This document shows positions 1-10,014 of a stretch of 64,000 nucleotides of DNA, one piece after another. The notes under the pieces were generated by a model, which saw only the letters and a program-made list of their open reading frames with translations, searched no databases and was not told the DNA's origin. Position 1 is the first letter of the stretch, and every line of letters begins with the position of its first letter. Source of the stretch: Thysanoteuthis rhombus (taxonomy: Eukaryota; Mollusca; Cephalopoda; Oegopsida; Thysanoteuthidae). Location: assembly GCA_963457665.1 (NCBI GenBank), contig OY735215.1, positions 29,379,041-29,443,040 of the forward strand. The letters run 5' to 3'. The translations under genes were made by a program, and so were the position numbers.

Positions 1-15
1 TGTTGTTTGTCTTCT

Positions 16-22
<7 letters not shown>

Positions 23-70
<48 letters not shown>
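23..70. repeat. (TA)n microsatellite
   Basis: An uninterrupted TA dinucleotide array of about 48 bp lies directly 5' of a SINE-like copy. Confidence 0.97.
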
Positions 71-72
<2 letters not shown>

Positions 73-440
73 TTAGCTGCCCAGAAAATGGAATTGGCAA
101 ACTAAGTTCAAATTACAGCTAAGGCAATTTGCATTCACTTTGCACTAATACCCTGAAGAAAGGCGTGAATCCATCTCTTCTCTCAGCTATGGGTAAATAG
201 CAAAGTAAGACTGGGTTCTTCAGTCTTGGTTGGAATCCAATCTAAAGATGGACAACCTCAAATTCAAACCGTAGTTCATTGTGACGAGCACAGCGTGATG
301 CATGGTACCTAGGTCCCCTATTGCATCTTAGTCTGTCTCCAGCTATCAAAGCTAAAGAGATTGAGGCTGGCGATGCACAATTCATGACTTTAGACCCTGT
401 TTACTGAACTGAAGACCTGCTAATCTCTGAATATGAAAGG
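71..440 (+). repeat. tRNA-derived SINE, family A, copy 1
   Basis: The copy carries the diagnostic core CAGCTATGGGTAAATAGCA at about 186-204. It is preceded by the conserved block around GCATTCACTTTGCACTAAT and, near 108-118, by a B-box-like GTTCAAATTAC. The part 3' of the core (TTCTTCAG, GGTTGG, then CTCAA) matches the copy near 7.6 kb. The outer boundaries are estimated. Confidence 0.6.
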
Positions 441-894
441 CAAATGAGAAAAATACACTCAACAATATGCTGTTATTTTTATTTATTTATGTATTTTTTA
501 TTTTTTATTTTTTTTATTTTGTAAAAAAATCTATACATACTGTGCTATAAAACCATTGGAATTTAATGAGCTCTGCAGCCCAAGGCCACATGAAGCCAGT
601 GAGCAAATCGAATATATCAGTAGATTTAGTGGAAACACTCTGCAGCTTCTGATGAACAAGTTGGCTGACTTCTATCTTTTCCTATATATTTTCCTATGTC
701 TAATGTTCCTCTGACCAACTGGTCTTATCTGCCATGAGGAATTTCTGAAAAAGTCAATAGTATAACACAGGATTTAAAAAAAAATCTTTTTAATTTTTTT
801 AATGAGCTTCACCAACTTAGCATTGTGTTCTGTAAAGTTAGTTTGCATTCTATTGCTCAACTATTTAGCTATATCTCTTCTATAATTTTTCCAG

Positions 895-927
895 GCACCT
901 GTTAAGGAAACTCCTGCTGAAGAAGTG
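895..927 (+). CDS. AT-hook gene exon a
   Basis: This 33-nt exon encodes APVKETPAEEV. It has acceptor TTTTTCCAG and donor GTAAGT, and is phase 0 at both ends. It is too short for ORF callers. The acidic Pro/Glu content matches the next exon. Confidence 0.8.
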
Positions 928-3900
928 GTAAGTGTTTATTTTCATTGTTGTTGCTTTTTTGTTTTTGTTATCAATACAAGCTAAGCTGAATTACATTTGC
1001 AAACTCTGCACATTCTCTTTGTTTTATTGTCAGTACCTACTTGACGTGTTTGAAGAGATTATTCTACTAATATTGTTAAATTCTAGGCAATCGCAGTTGA
1101 GTTAGCATTTGGTTAATGGTTGATCTCTGTTGGATTTTACTCCAAGTGAATAACGTATTCAGTAAAATTCATGAGCTTGCATCCTAATTTAACAATATAT
1201 TTCATGGTTAATCTTAGATTTTGAGAGTAATTTTCTGAAAGTGATTTTTTTTTTTTTTTTTATTCAAGTTAATATTTTTGATTGATCAGCATCCATTGGA
1301 TTTGAGTCTCTTCTATTCTTATTCATGATAGTGAACAATGCTTCAATGTACTTGAATTCCAGTATTTATTTGGCCTTTACCCTCATGGGGGGGGAATGTT
1401 ACACAAGGTCAGTTTAATGTAGGTAACCCATATGTGGGTGAAGACAAAAATTGCCCAGTCCCTGTGACCCTTGCATCAAAGGCATCTATGTGACCTACAA
1501 CTTCCTGTTTTATTGGAATGGGAAGTCCTGTCCTGTAGTTGAAGTCTCCAAGGATCAGGAGTGATCTTGGTATTTTAACCTCATATAAAAAAAGTGTGGA
1601 ACTGTCTTTAGTTACACGTGAAATTTAACAAGGTATTAACCCTCAAAATTCCATAAATTTAGAACTGCAGAGGACCTCTATCCTGATAGACCATGTAATA
1701 CTTTATTCCAGTACTTTGATTTTAGAGTTATAGGCCTGGGGGCCTCAAATTGTACTTAGTTTAATGTGCAATGTTACCTACTTCATATCAAACATGTGGA
1801 CTTGTACATATTGTAACAGCAACGCCCTCCCTGCTCAGCCCAGACCACAGGAATTCAAGTTTTTTTAGTAAATTTCAAGGGGCATACATGACTTTTAGTG
1901 TCTTGAATATGTATATTCTAAATTAAGTAGACAACATTGCATATTTAATAATCTATTTTAGGTAAGATTGGTAAATGTCTTTTTTTTTTCTTTTTTTTTT
2001 CTTTTTTTTTCTTTTTTTTTTTTTCTTAAAAAAAATTTTTCCTCTAAATTGGCATAGTTGAAATGGTCAGATTTGAATATTGCCTTTAAGTATTCAAATC
2101 TTAACAAATTGAAGCTAATTTAAAAACTGGTGAATAATCAACCATTTTCAGTGGCTAAAAAAAGGCCAGACTTAGGTATATCAGGATGAAGTTCTCTGCA
2201 GATCCACAGATTTTCATGAAATTCCGAGTGGTAGGATTAAAATATTACTTGACCATTTCATATGGAATGCTGGGTTTGCGCATTTTTATGTCATAAGGTT
2301 CTTGTTTCAAACCAATTTTTGGATTTTTACAATAGTAGGATTAGAATCTTTGATATTTTTTTTTTTTTTTTTTTTTTTTTTTCTCTCCAGAACGTGTAAT
2401 TTATGGATATATTTGAATTTCTATTAGGTAGTTGATTTTTTTTGAAAAGAAACTTGGTATAAATACTGAAGACCATGAAGTATTTGTTAAAAATATGTTT
2501 ACCCTTGTTTGGAGTTGGAGTGGTTTCTTTACATTCTCTTACTTACTTTGAAGCTGTTAATAGTGTCTGTCTTATTTCATCTGAGGTTTCATCAAAAAAG
2601 TGACTGAACTTGCTTTAATGGAAGAGTCAATTGTTTCAAATTGTGGGTAGGGGCTATCTTTATCAGCAAAATTATCATTTATAAAAAAAACACAAGATCA
2701 GACTGTTCATTTTATTTTATCATATTGAACAAAATTGAACAAATGAAAATATATTTTTAATCAGTATTTTTTTTCTTTCTTTTTTTCTTTTTTTTAGGAA
2801 GAAAGTGAACCGGCATCTGATGAGGTAATTTATTCATTGAAATCTTTTAATTTTGAATAATGGTCAAAAGGACTAATAAACCAAGCTCCTTATTGGTATT
2901 GACTAAATTTTCTATCTTCAAAGGAAGGTACTTGATACTGATGGTAAAAAAACATCCAAAGAATTGAGGTTAATACTTTGGAATGATATTTAGTCTTTAA
3001 ATCCATAGGAATCCTTTGCGATCCAGCAGAATGGGGGTGAGGAGTAAAATTGAATAAACACATTCTATTCATAGGATTAAAATGAAGCTGCATTAATATA
3101 ACTTCATATTATTCATTCATTTATTTTTCTGAATGGGGGGGGGATGCTTTCAGTGCTGGGTCATCTATCTTGTGTTCATCCTGAGGTAAAGCTACCCATG
3201 TACGTAATTTTTCAGCTGATAGCTTGCCATGATCTTGGTTACGTTTGAAAATCCCTGCCAAAAAATTGACTTGACTTTTAGAGTTCAAGTTACCTTTGTA
3301 CACATTGGCAGCTGTCTGTTAGATTTGGAAATGTCAAGATTGACCTGGGCCTCAAATTGACTGTTAGAAGTCACCTATCCTATATATATATCTGGCAGTC
3401 AAGTTACCCGTATACACAAATTTTCAGCTCTTTGGGTGCTACTGTTAAGGAGTCTATCAAAAAAACAAACATTTGTCATAGTATTAGATATATAGTATTA
3501 ACTATATCATATTAAATATAAGATGTTTAGAAATGCTGATCTTATAACTAGCAAAACTATAAAAGAAAAAAAAAACATCCCTAGTACAACACATGAAGTG
3601 AATATTCAGAATGGCTAAAATTCTTTTGAATTTTCCAAACAAAAATGATTGTGATCACAAGTATCTGAAAACACCTCTTCCCAATTTATTTACATAGAGG
3701 AGGGATAAAGACAAGATTGTGTTTTTGAGAGATGAATACTGTAGTATCATCACTCTTATCAGTGATAACATAGTACCTAGCCAAGACTTGTAATACAGAG
3801 GAAGTTGTTTATTATAATCATGCATAATGTCTTTGAATGGTTACCAAAATTGGTCTGGGCCAAAACATTATTTAAAATGAATTTAATTCATTAAAAAAGT

Positions 3901-6720
3901 AGATGATTTTCGTTTAACTTTTTTTTATCTTTGTATCCATAAATGTATGACCTTTGCTTAATGTTATCAGCCTGTTATCTAGAAGACCCTATCCTAAAAT
4001 GATCACAATAAGTGGCTTCCTCTGTATTGATCACTTGTACATTATTTAATGCTATGCAAATTTGTGGAAGCTTGCATTAATACTGATTCATTTTTTTTTT
4101 TTTTTTTTTTTATGTCTGAATTGGAATATTTATATGCTAACACTTCATGATTCATTAGTTTTAGAGCCTTATGTAGACATGCTGTTTTTTCAATTAGGTC
4201 CGTGTGATAAGTTTTCAACTTTTGTCTTTATTCTTTAGCCCCCAGTAAAAAGAGGAAGAGGCCGACCTAGGAAACCTGAGCATTTAAAAAAGAAAGTAAG
4301 TATATAAGATGGCTTATATAATTACTGTCATATAAATATTGGGCAATTTTCCATTGGGCTTCACTGTATCAAGATGGCAGCCTCTATTTTTGTTTAAACA
4401 AATAAAACTTACATGATTTACTTTAGAGCCATTGCTTCATTCTTTTTAGGACTAAGTATAGTGATTTCGATCCACACTAGTTGCACTGTTATTTGTGGTT
4501 TTGTGCTAGACTAAACTAAGCTAAGTAAATATCCCCCTCTCTCATGTAACCTTCTTGCAATGCATAGGGTTGCATTGTAGTTTCAGTAGCAAAAGATGGA
4601 CTGCCTCCACAGGCCTAAAAGGTTTCAGCTACCCTACTATTTACCCATAACTGAGGAGGTAAAAAAAATCCATGCCTTACCCAAGGGTATTAGTGCAGAG
4701 TGAGTGTAAGTAGCCTCTGCTGGTACTCTAACTCTGTTTGCTGAATCAATTTTCTGTCTGTAACCATTACACCACCCTGCACCTGCTAAATACCCTCCTG
4801 CTTTCTTTCTAATGTGTTTTCTTAGAAGCAATAAAAACAGTTAATTCACAATGATAATTAGTAACGGAATAATGACCCCCCCCCCTAATTAGGAGTGCAT
4901 GCCATGTAAATATAAATGCTGTGTTCCCTAGAAGAGACATAGTAAGTGAGACAGGTACAATAGCAACGAGTGTTATGTAGTATTTACCAATGTTTAAATA
5001 TTGAAACCCATGCACAATTTTTTCTTTGAGTAATAGTAGCTCTTTAAGGCTTGTCTCTGGACCATAGATGGTTCTACTTACTTTTTTTCACACATTGCAT
5101 TTTGGTACTTTTAGTTAAATTGCTGATTTAAACAGTAGTGTTATTACAAACTTGGAAAAAAACGTGGGGGAAATTCTGTCATTTATCAGATAAGTAATGA
5201 AAGTTTTACTAATTAGTATTGTGACTAGGAAATCATCTAAATTGATATCGATGGCTATGGGGCTTGGATGAGTTGCAGCAAGTGGTAGTCTTCTAGATAC
5301 CATTCGTGTGAACTATTCATCTTATAGTCTGACATATATGGTAGATTTAATTAAGATTTAGGTATGAAAAATTTTGTAAAACATGAAGATTCAAGGCATC
5401 TCTCTCTCTCTTTGTAACAGAAATTTTTTTATTTTCCTTGTAGTGGGTGTCATCTGGACGTCCAAGAGGAAGGCCACGCATTCATCCACTGGTAAGTTTA
5501 GTGAAGTTTACTTTCCTCTAGATTTATATCTTGAACTGTGAAATACCAAGGTTTAACCCTTTTATGTTCAGTCTCCTCTCTTCAGAGTTAACATCCCCTT
5601 ATCCCCTGGGGTGTGGAAATAAAGCAAATATTGAGGGTTGGGGTCTTTTTTTTTCTTTTTTCTTTTTCTTCATAAGTCACTTGGCATTGCTACGAAAGAT
5701 GTGAAAATATCTGGTCTTGTTGTTATCTCGTCTTTTGCTAATTTCTTTTCTTTCTCCGTGACATTAGGTGTTTATTTTGAAATCATGGCTCATATACTTC
5801 TGAAGCTTAAAGAAATTCTCTGGAATCTTTCCTTGCTTAGCTTAGTGATCTTTTCTGGAACTGCTTTTATGCTAAATCCACTTCCTCAGACTCCTGTAAT
5901 CGTATTAGATTTTCTCATGACTCCCAAATGTTTATTGTGGATTCGTAGTTGTATAGAATCTCCTGTTTATCCTACTATTTATAACTCTGTTTTTGAAAAT
6001 GTTCTCAAAATGTGAATTCTATTTCATTAGGTGTACTATTACATATTTCTATTCTTTGCTGACATTGAAACAATATTTTTGTTTGTATATCATGAATAGT
6101 TTATCAATAACTTGAAATAACAAAACTGAATTTATTATCTAAAATAACTGTTCTTTCATCATCAAATAGCTAGTGATTTTCTATCACTCAAGCACTTGAT
6201 CTTCTCAATTCTCTTTCTCCTCTTATTTTTTATTCATTTTGAATCTTATAGTCCAAACTTGTGTTATACAGGAGTTTTGTATTCCAAAAATGCTCTCTAA
6301 TTTTTACTTATTAGTGCTGGTAATAATTGCTATATTTCTCTTTTTCTAAAGTGTAGCAGCTATTGAGATGTGCATTTTTTTCCCCCAACTTTTAACTAAG
6401 TAGAAAGAGAAAATGCTGGCAACTCTTTGACTTGAAAGGACTTTGACAAAAAAGTAGTTATTTCTTTGTACAAGTAGTGTGGTCCCTCCCACAAAGCTGT
6501 ATGAAGTGCAAAAATAAAGTAATGTTACTATCTCTATAGGGAAGAAGGTGCACTACTAATCTTGTACTCTTCTGTTTTTATTTTCATTTAAGATCTTTAA
6601 CCTGGCGCAAAAAAAAGTTGTGGCAAATTCTGATTTATCTTCAATAACTATGATCATAAAGAGATGTCAAGCCTGATATTTTTATCTGACTTGTGAATTC
6701 TACCCTGACGTATATGTATG

Positions 6721-6753
<33 letters not shown>

Positions 6754-9128
6754 CTTGGTCAAAATCTATTCAAATATTGACTTGGTAGTTTGGCCTGTTG
6801 TATGCTTCTTATAGAAGTGACCTGCCTTGTTAGATTCAAGTTTTTCTATTCAAACAAGTCTATCTACTTTTGTAAACTGGATGGCCACTACCTTGGTGGA
6901 TTATGGTAAAGCCTGATTTAATTCAATTTTTGTGTGTGATGGGGAGGGGTGTATGAATAATTTTGTTTTTAATCTTTGAGGCATTAAATATATTTTGCCT
7001 CAGTTTGATTTTCTGTTGTATTTATTGAAGTACTAAATGACTGGCAGTTAAATTGCAATCTACAATTGCCAGCCCTTGGTTCAGTTTGTCCTTTCCTTGT
7101 ACTCTTCCATTTTTCAACTTAAGGGTCTTGTCAGCCAATAGCATGTAAGCATTGTAATTAGTTTCATCTGAATCAAGGCCTTTAATTTTGTAAGTTATGA
7201 TTTTGTTAAAAACTTCAAGTGCACTGCCATCTCCTTTTTATGTACTTTTTCTGAAAAGTTGGATTTCCGATCCTCAAAGTAATGTTCTGCTTGTATTGAT
7301 TAACAGGACCCCAACAAGCCAAAGAGACCAAAGGGAAGGCCAAGAATTCATCCAGTAAGATTTTTTTTTTTTTTTTTTTTCTTTTTCCCCCTTTAAAATT
7401 TGAAAGATGAAAAGTGAGAATGTGTGTCTGTGTGCTTTTCTTTTCAACGGTGAAAAAAAAAAAATCATTTCTTGTTCTGGAATATACAATTTTAAAATGT
7501 TAAATGAGACAATTTTGACTTCAACTAGGGGAGAAAGTTGGTATGGAATGGTTAACATGGAAAATAGAATTGGTGTAATATGCTCAAACTCAATCCATTT
7601 CACACTAATGCCCTTGGGGAAGACATGACTCCCCTCCCCCAGCTATGGGTAAATAGCAGATCCAACTGAACTCTTCAGGGATGGTTGGCTACCAGTCTAG
7701 ATGGTCAACTCAAGACTTATTTTGGGGAAAGTCCAATCCCTTGTCATGTGTACAGAGTAGAGAACATGTACTTGAAATGTACAATTGACAAGGCTCTGAA
7801 GTTTCAAAGGGCATAGCAAGCAGGAAGTGGATAACAAGTTGCTTAAGGGGGGGGGAAATGGATGGATGAAATATCTCTTCTGCTGTCCCCACCAAATCCT
7901 TTGGGTACAGGTGGAGGATTAAGAAAAAAAATGTGTGCTTGTCTTATACTGATTAGCATGCTGGACTTGTAAGCCATTGAGAGTGAACTTGATGCTCATC
8001 CTATTCTCAAACAACAATCTTGTGTTTTTTTTTTTTTGTTTGTTTTTATTCTTGTTACAAAGCCGGCTGATGAAAATATGGAGAATATACAGGCAGTACT
8101 TTTCATAAACAATCAAGAAAACTGGCTCAATTTGGGAAAGGTGATAAGTTGTTAATTGTTGGATGAGTTTGTGACCCCTCAGGCTAGATGAGGAACTGAT
8201 TATTAGTCACATTCCCAGACTTGACATTTTTCTTCATTAATTATTTTCTTTCTCTTTTTGTAGATTGATGGCGAAAATGGCAGTACAAAGGTAAATATGT
8301 TAGCTCAATCTATCTGGTCTTGATATATTCATAAGGTATAAAAGTGGGACTTGTTTATAAACCCATGCTTTTTAAGAATACAGGTACAGTCTCTTGAGGA
8401 AAAAAAAAGATCCTCGGGATTAGACTCTTTAGAATTCAGAATTTCTCTAAACGCACTCTTAATAATGATGGATGCATTCCTCCCCTCTTCTTACTTATGT
8501 GGGACTTGGCAGCCCTTGACACTTTTCCGTCTTCAAAGTCAAAAAATAAACATCTGAGGGTTGACTATTAGAAGTATTAGAACTACAAGGCCTGGTAGAG
8601 TACAACAGAATTAAAACCAGACTATCCTGGTTGAACATGGGTTGTGACAGGTCATTTCGGTGCCGAACTCTAGTTTTCATGTGCGGACAACATACAGTTT
8701 TGGGAGCTTTTCTGTTATCAGAATTTTTGATACAGATTGTGTACCTGTAATATTTAACCCCGAGTCACTCCCAAAGTTGAATTTGGGATGATTGGGGAAT
8801 CATAGATTCCACCCTTTTCTGTGCTTTTCAACTATTTTAGTCAATAATTATGATTATAATAAATTGCTTATTTCTCTATTAAAATTATTGATAATGCCAA
8901 TAAAAGGAAGCCTTATTGAAGCTTTGAACGGTTTCCCCAGTAATATTGTAAATCGAGTTTGAACTTCTTTTTTAATGTATCAATGTTTCAGAAACTCTTC
9001 CTTTTTATGTCTGTTTTATCTCTATCTTATCCGCCTTATTTTATTACCTATCCATTTTTATCTTGTTTCAGTCTAAAAAGGTGACTTCCCGAGGGCAAGT
9101 AAAACGAGGCAGACCTAAGAAAGAATAG
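895..9128 (+). CDS. HMGA-like AT-hook chromatin protein (3' part, 8 exons, start outside window)
   Basis: Joined exons are 895-927, 2798-2824, 4239-4295, 5444-5491, 7307-7354, 8063-8140, 8264-8290 and 9072-9128. They give 124 residues ending in TAG. All junctions are phase 0 and every intron is GT-AG. The protein begins with an acidic Pro/Glu stretch. Four AT-hooks follow: KRGRGRPRKP (residues 24-33 of the visible part), GRPRGRPRIHP in exon 4, RPKGRPRIHP in exon 5, and a C-terminal VKRGRPKKE. AT-hooks bind the minor groove of AT-rich DNA, so the protein should be a nuclear architectural factor like vertebrate HMGA or insect D1. Composition and small modular exons resemble HMGA, but the hook count is higher than the three of vertebrate HMGA. 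Family placement is by motif only, and orthology to HMGA1/2 is not shown. Exon 6 has an alternative donor. Confidence 0.85.
928..2797 (+). other. Intron of AT-hook gene
   Basis: This is AT-rich intron with a G8 run near 1387, T-rich tracts at about 1980-2035 (near-regular T-runs broken by single C) and a T-run near 2350-2380. I see no coding signal. Confidence 0.7.
2798..2824 (+). CDS. AT-hook gene exon b
   Basis: This 27-nt exon encodes EESEPASDE. A long T/C tract precedes the AG acceptor and the donor is GTAATT. It is phase 0, acidic, and continues the style of exon a. Confidence 0.78.
2825..4238 (+). other. Intron of AT-hook gene
   Basis: The intron holds a loosely repeated motif (CAAGTTACC..GTA..CA..TTTTCAGCT) near 3190-3220 and 3400-3430. 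Otherwise it is AT-rich sequence without coding signal. Confidence 0.6.
4239..4295 (+). CDS. AT-hook gene exon c (AT-hook 1)
   Basis: This 57-nt exon encodes PPVKRGRGRPRKPEHLKKK, a canonical AT-hook with an RGRP core flanked by basic residues and prolines. The acceptor is TTCTTTAG and the donor GTAAGT; both ends are phase 0. Confidence 0.9.
4560..4782 (-). repeat. tRNA-derived SINE, family A, copy 2
   Basis: On the minus strand the copy starts with a box-A match TGGTGTAATGG and has a B-box-like GAGTTAGAGTACC. It then carries the conserved block TGCACTAATACCCTTGGGTA and the core TTATGGGTAAATAGTAGG. The 3' part GTCCATC...TTGCTACTGAAACT matches the copies near 25.1 and 43.1 kb. The two Pol III boxes support a tRNA origin. 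Confidence 0.7.
5444..5491 (+). CDS. AT-hook gene exon d (AT-hook 2)
   Basis: This 48-nt exon encodes WVSSGRPRGRPRIHPL. The acceptor is TTTTCCTTGTAG and the donor GTAAGT; phase 0. Length, phase and the GRPRIHP ending are shared with the next exon. Confidence 0.9.
5492..7306 (+). other. Intron of AT-hook gene
   Basis: The intron includes a 125-codon open frame (5638-6015) that begins in a T-run and is very hydrophobic. I found no family or splice support for it. A (TA)n array lies at 6727-6753. Confidence 0.6.
6727..6753. repeat. (TA)n microsatellite
   Basis: A 27-bp TA array follows a short TATG/TGTA-rich lead-in. Confidence 0.95.
7307..7354 (+). CDS. AT-hook gene exon e (AT-hook 3)
   Basis: This 48-nt exon encodes DPNKPKRPKGRPRIHP. 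The acceptor ends in AACAG and the donor is GTAAGA; phase 0. It looks like a duplicate of the preceding exon. Confidence 0.9.
7575..7900 (+). repeat. tRNA-derived SINE, family A, copy 3
   Basis: The copy contains CACACTAATGCCCTTGGGGA at 7600-7619 and the core CAGCTATGGGTAAATAGCAG at about 7640. The 3' stretch (CTCTTCAGGGATGGTTGG, then TCAACTCAAG) matches copy 1. The 5' head is degraded and the boundaries are estimates. It lies in the intron between AT-hook exons e and f. Confidence 0.6.
8063..8140 (+). CDS. AT-hook gene exon f (linker; 3' end uncertain)
   Basis: The acceptor is a T-rich tract ending ACAAAG. Using the donor GTGATA at 8141, the exon is 78 nt and starts PADENMENIQA. An alternative donor GTACTT at 8096 gives a 33-nt exon that stops after that same peptide. 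Both keep phase 0. The longer form adds a hydrophobic VLFINNQENWLNLGK tail, unlike the rest of the protein, so the short form may be the main one. Confidence 0.5.
8264..8290 (+). CDS. AT-hook gene exon g
   Basis: This 27-nt exon encodes IDGENGSTK. The acceptor is CTCTTTTTGTAG and the donor GTAAAT; phase 0. Confidence 0.75.
9072..9128 (+). CDS. AT-hook gene last coding exon (AT-hook 4, stop)
   Basis: This exon encodes SKKVTSRGQVKRGRPKKE followed by TAG at 9126-9128. The acceptor is TCTTGTTTCAG. It carries a degenerate C-terminal AT-hook (KRGRP). Confidence 0.88.
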   Translation, partial: SKKVTSRGQVKRGRPKKE

Positions 9129-9385
9129 GGCAAGTAGATATGCAGTCATGCCGAAGATACTGACTTCCTGGAAGATCCTTCTACAATCTTCTGCTTTTCT
9201 ACAAGACTTCATATATTTTTAGATAAACACAAAAATGGACTGAGACATTATTTGCATTTCATCCAGGCATTCAGGCTGCTGCTGTGAATATAAAAGATTG
9301 CAATGATAGGATCCTTCTTCATTAATGAAATTTCATCTTCATGATTATTTTTACCCCACCCGTACTCTAATCTTCTTTCTTTCAT

Positions 9386-9391
9386 AATAAA
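9386..9391 (+). promoter_or_regulatory. Candidate poly(A) signal of AT-hook gene
   Basis: AATAAA lies about 258 nt after the stop codon and is the first canonical signal there. Further AATAAA hexamers near 10739 and 10965 could serve longer 3' UTRs, which are common in HMGA genes. Confidence 0.5.
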
Positions 9392-9994
9392 CTGATTCTA
9401 AAGAAAGATTCTAGATAGCTTCTTTTTTTTTTCTTTTTTTTCCTATACCTTACTTGAAAGCCTACTTCTGCAGCCATTAAGCTTGTTGACAAGTCATTTA
9501 ATAATAGAAATTATGATTATTTGCAAATAAGGGAAACTACTCTTTCATTAGCATTTATCGTACTTGGAGTTCTTTCCCTTGAGAAAGCGGATCCTAATGA
9601 TATAGATTGAGGTAAGCGTAAACTATGTTGCGAATGGGACTGAAAGTTGCTTCATTCTCCAACTTGGAGAATTTTAATGGTACTGTGCTTACAAAAATCT
9701 CACTATGATGTGCTGTTTTTGCTGTGTTACAATGACAAACAAGGAAACCTACAGAAATTGGATCATTACAATATAGATTCAGATTACTTATTTGCTTTTG
9801 TCACCCACTTCCTTTCTCATTTTAGAACTTTCTGATTTTGTAGTTTCCTTTTCTTTTTGCTCCCATCTAGTTGGTATCTCATTTGATTGAACTGACCCTA
9901 AGGTACAGTTTCATGTCCTCTCACATTAGACTTGCTTCTTCATCTGTTTGATGTTTAGAAATGCTGACCCCCCCCTTTTCCGTCAGTGTGAGAT

Positions 9995-10014
9995 TATATA
10001 TATATATATATATA
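9995..10014. repeat. (TA)n microsatellite
   Basis: A short TA array of about 20 bp. Confidence 0.9.

Larger units (their letters stand above)
1..894 (+). other. Intron of the AT-hook gene (left end of window)
   Basis: No coding exon is recognisable here. The stretch holds a (TA)n array, a SINE-like copy and AT-rich DNA that ends in a polypyrimidine tract and AG acceptor at 893-894. Because the first exon found starts in phase 0 without an initiator, the start codon must lie left of the window or in a small exon I did not detect. Confidence 0.6.

Noticed and set aside
5638-6015. 125-codon plus-strand ORF in an AT-hook gene intron
   Set aside because: It starts in a T-run giving poly-Phe, is hydrophobic throughout, has no family match I recognise, and lies between well-supported exons.
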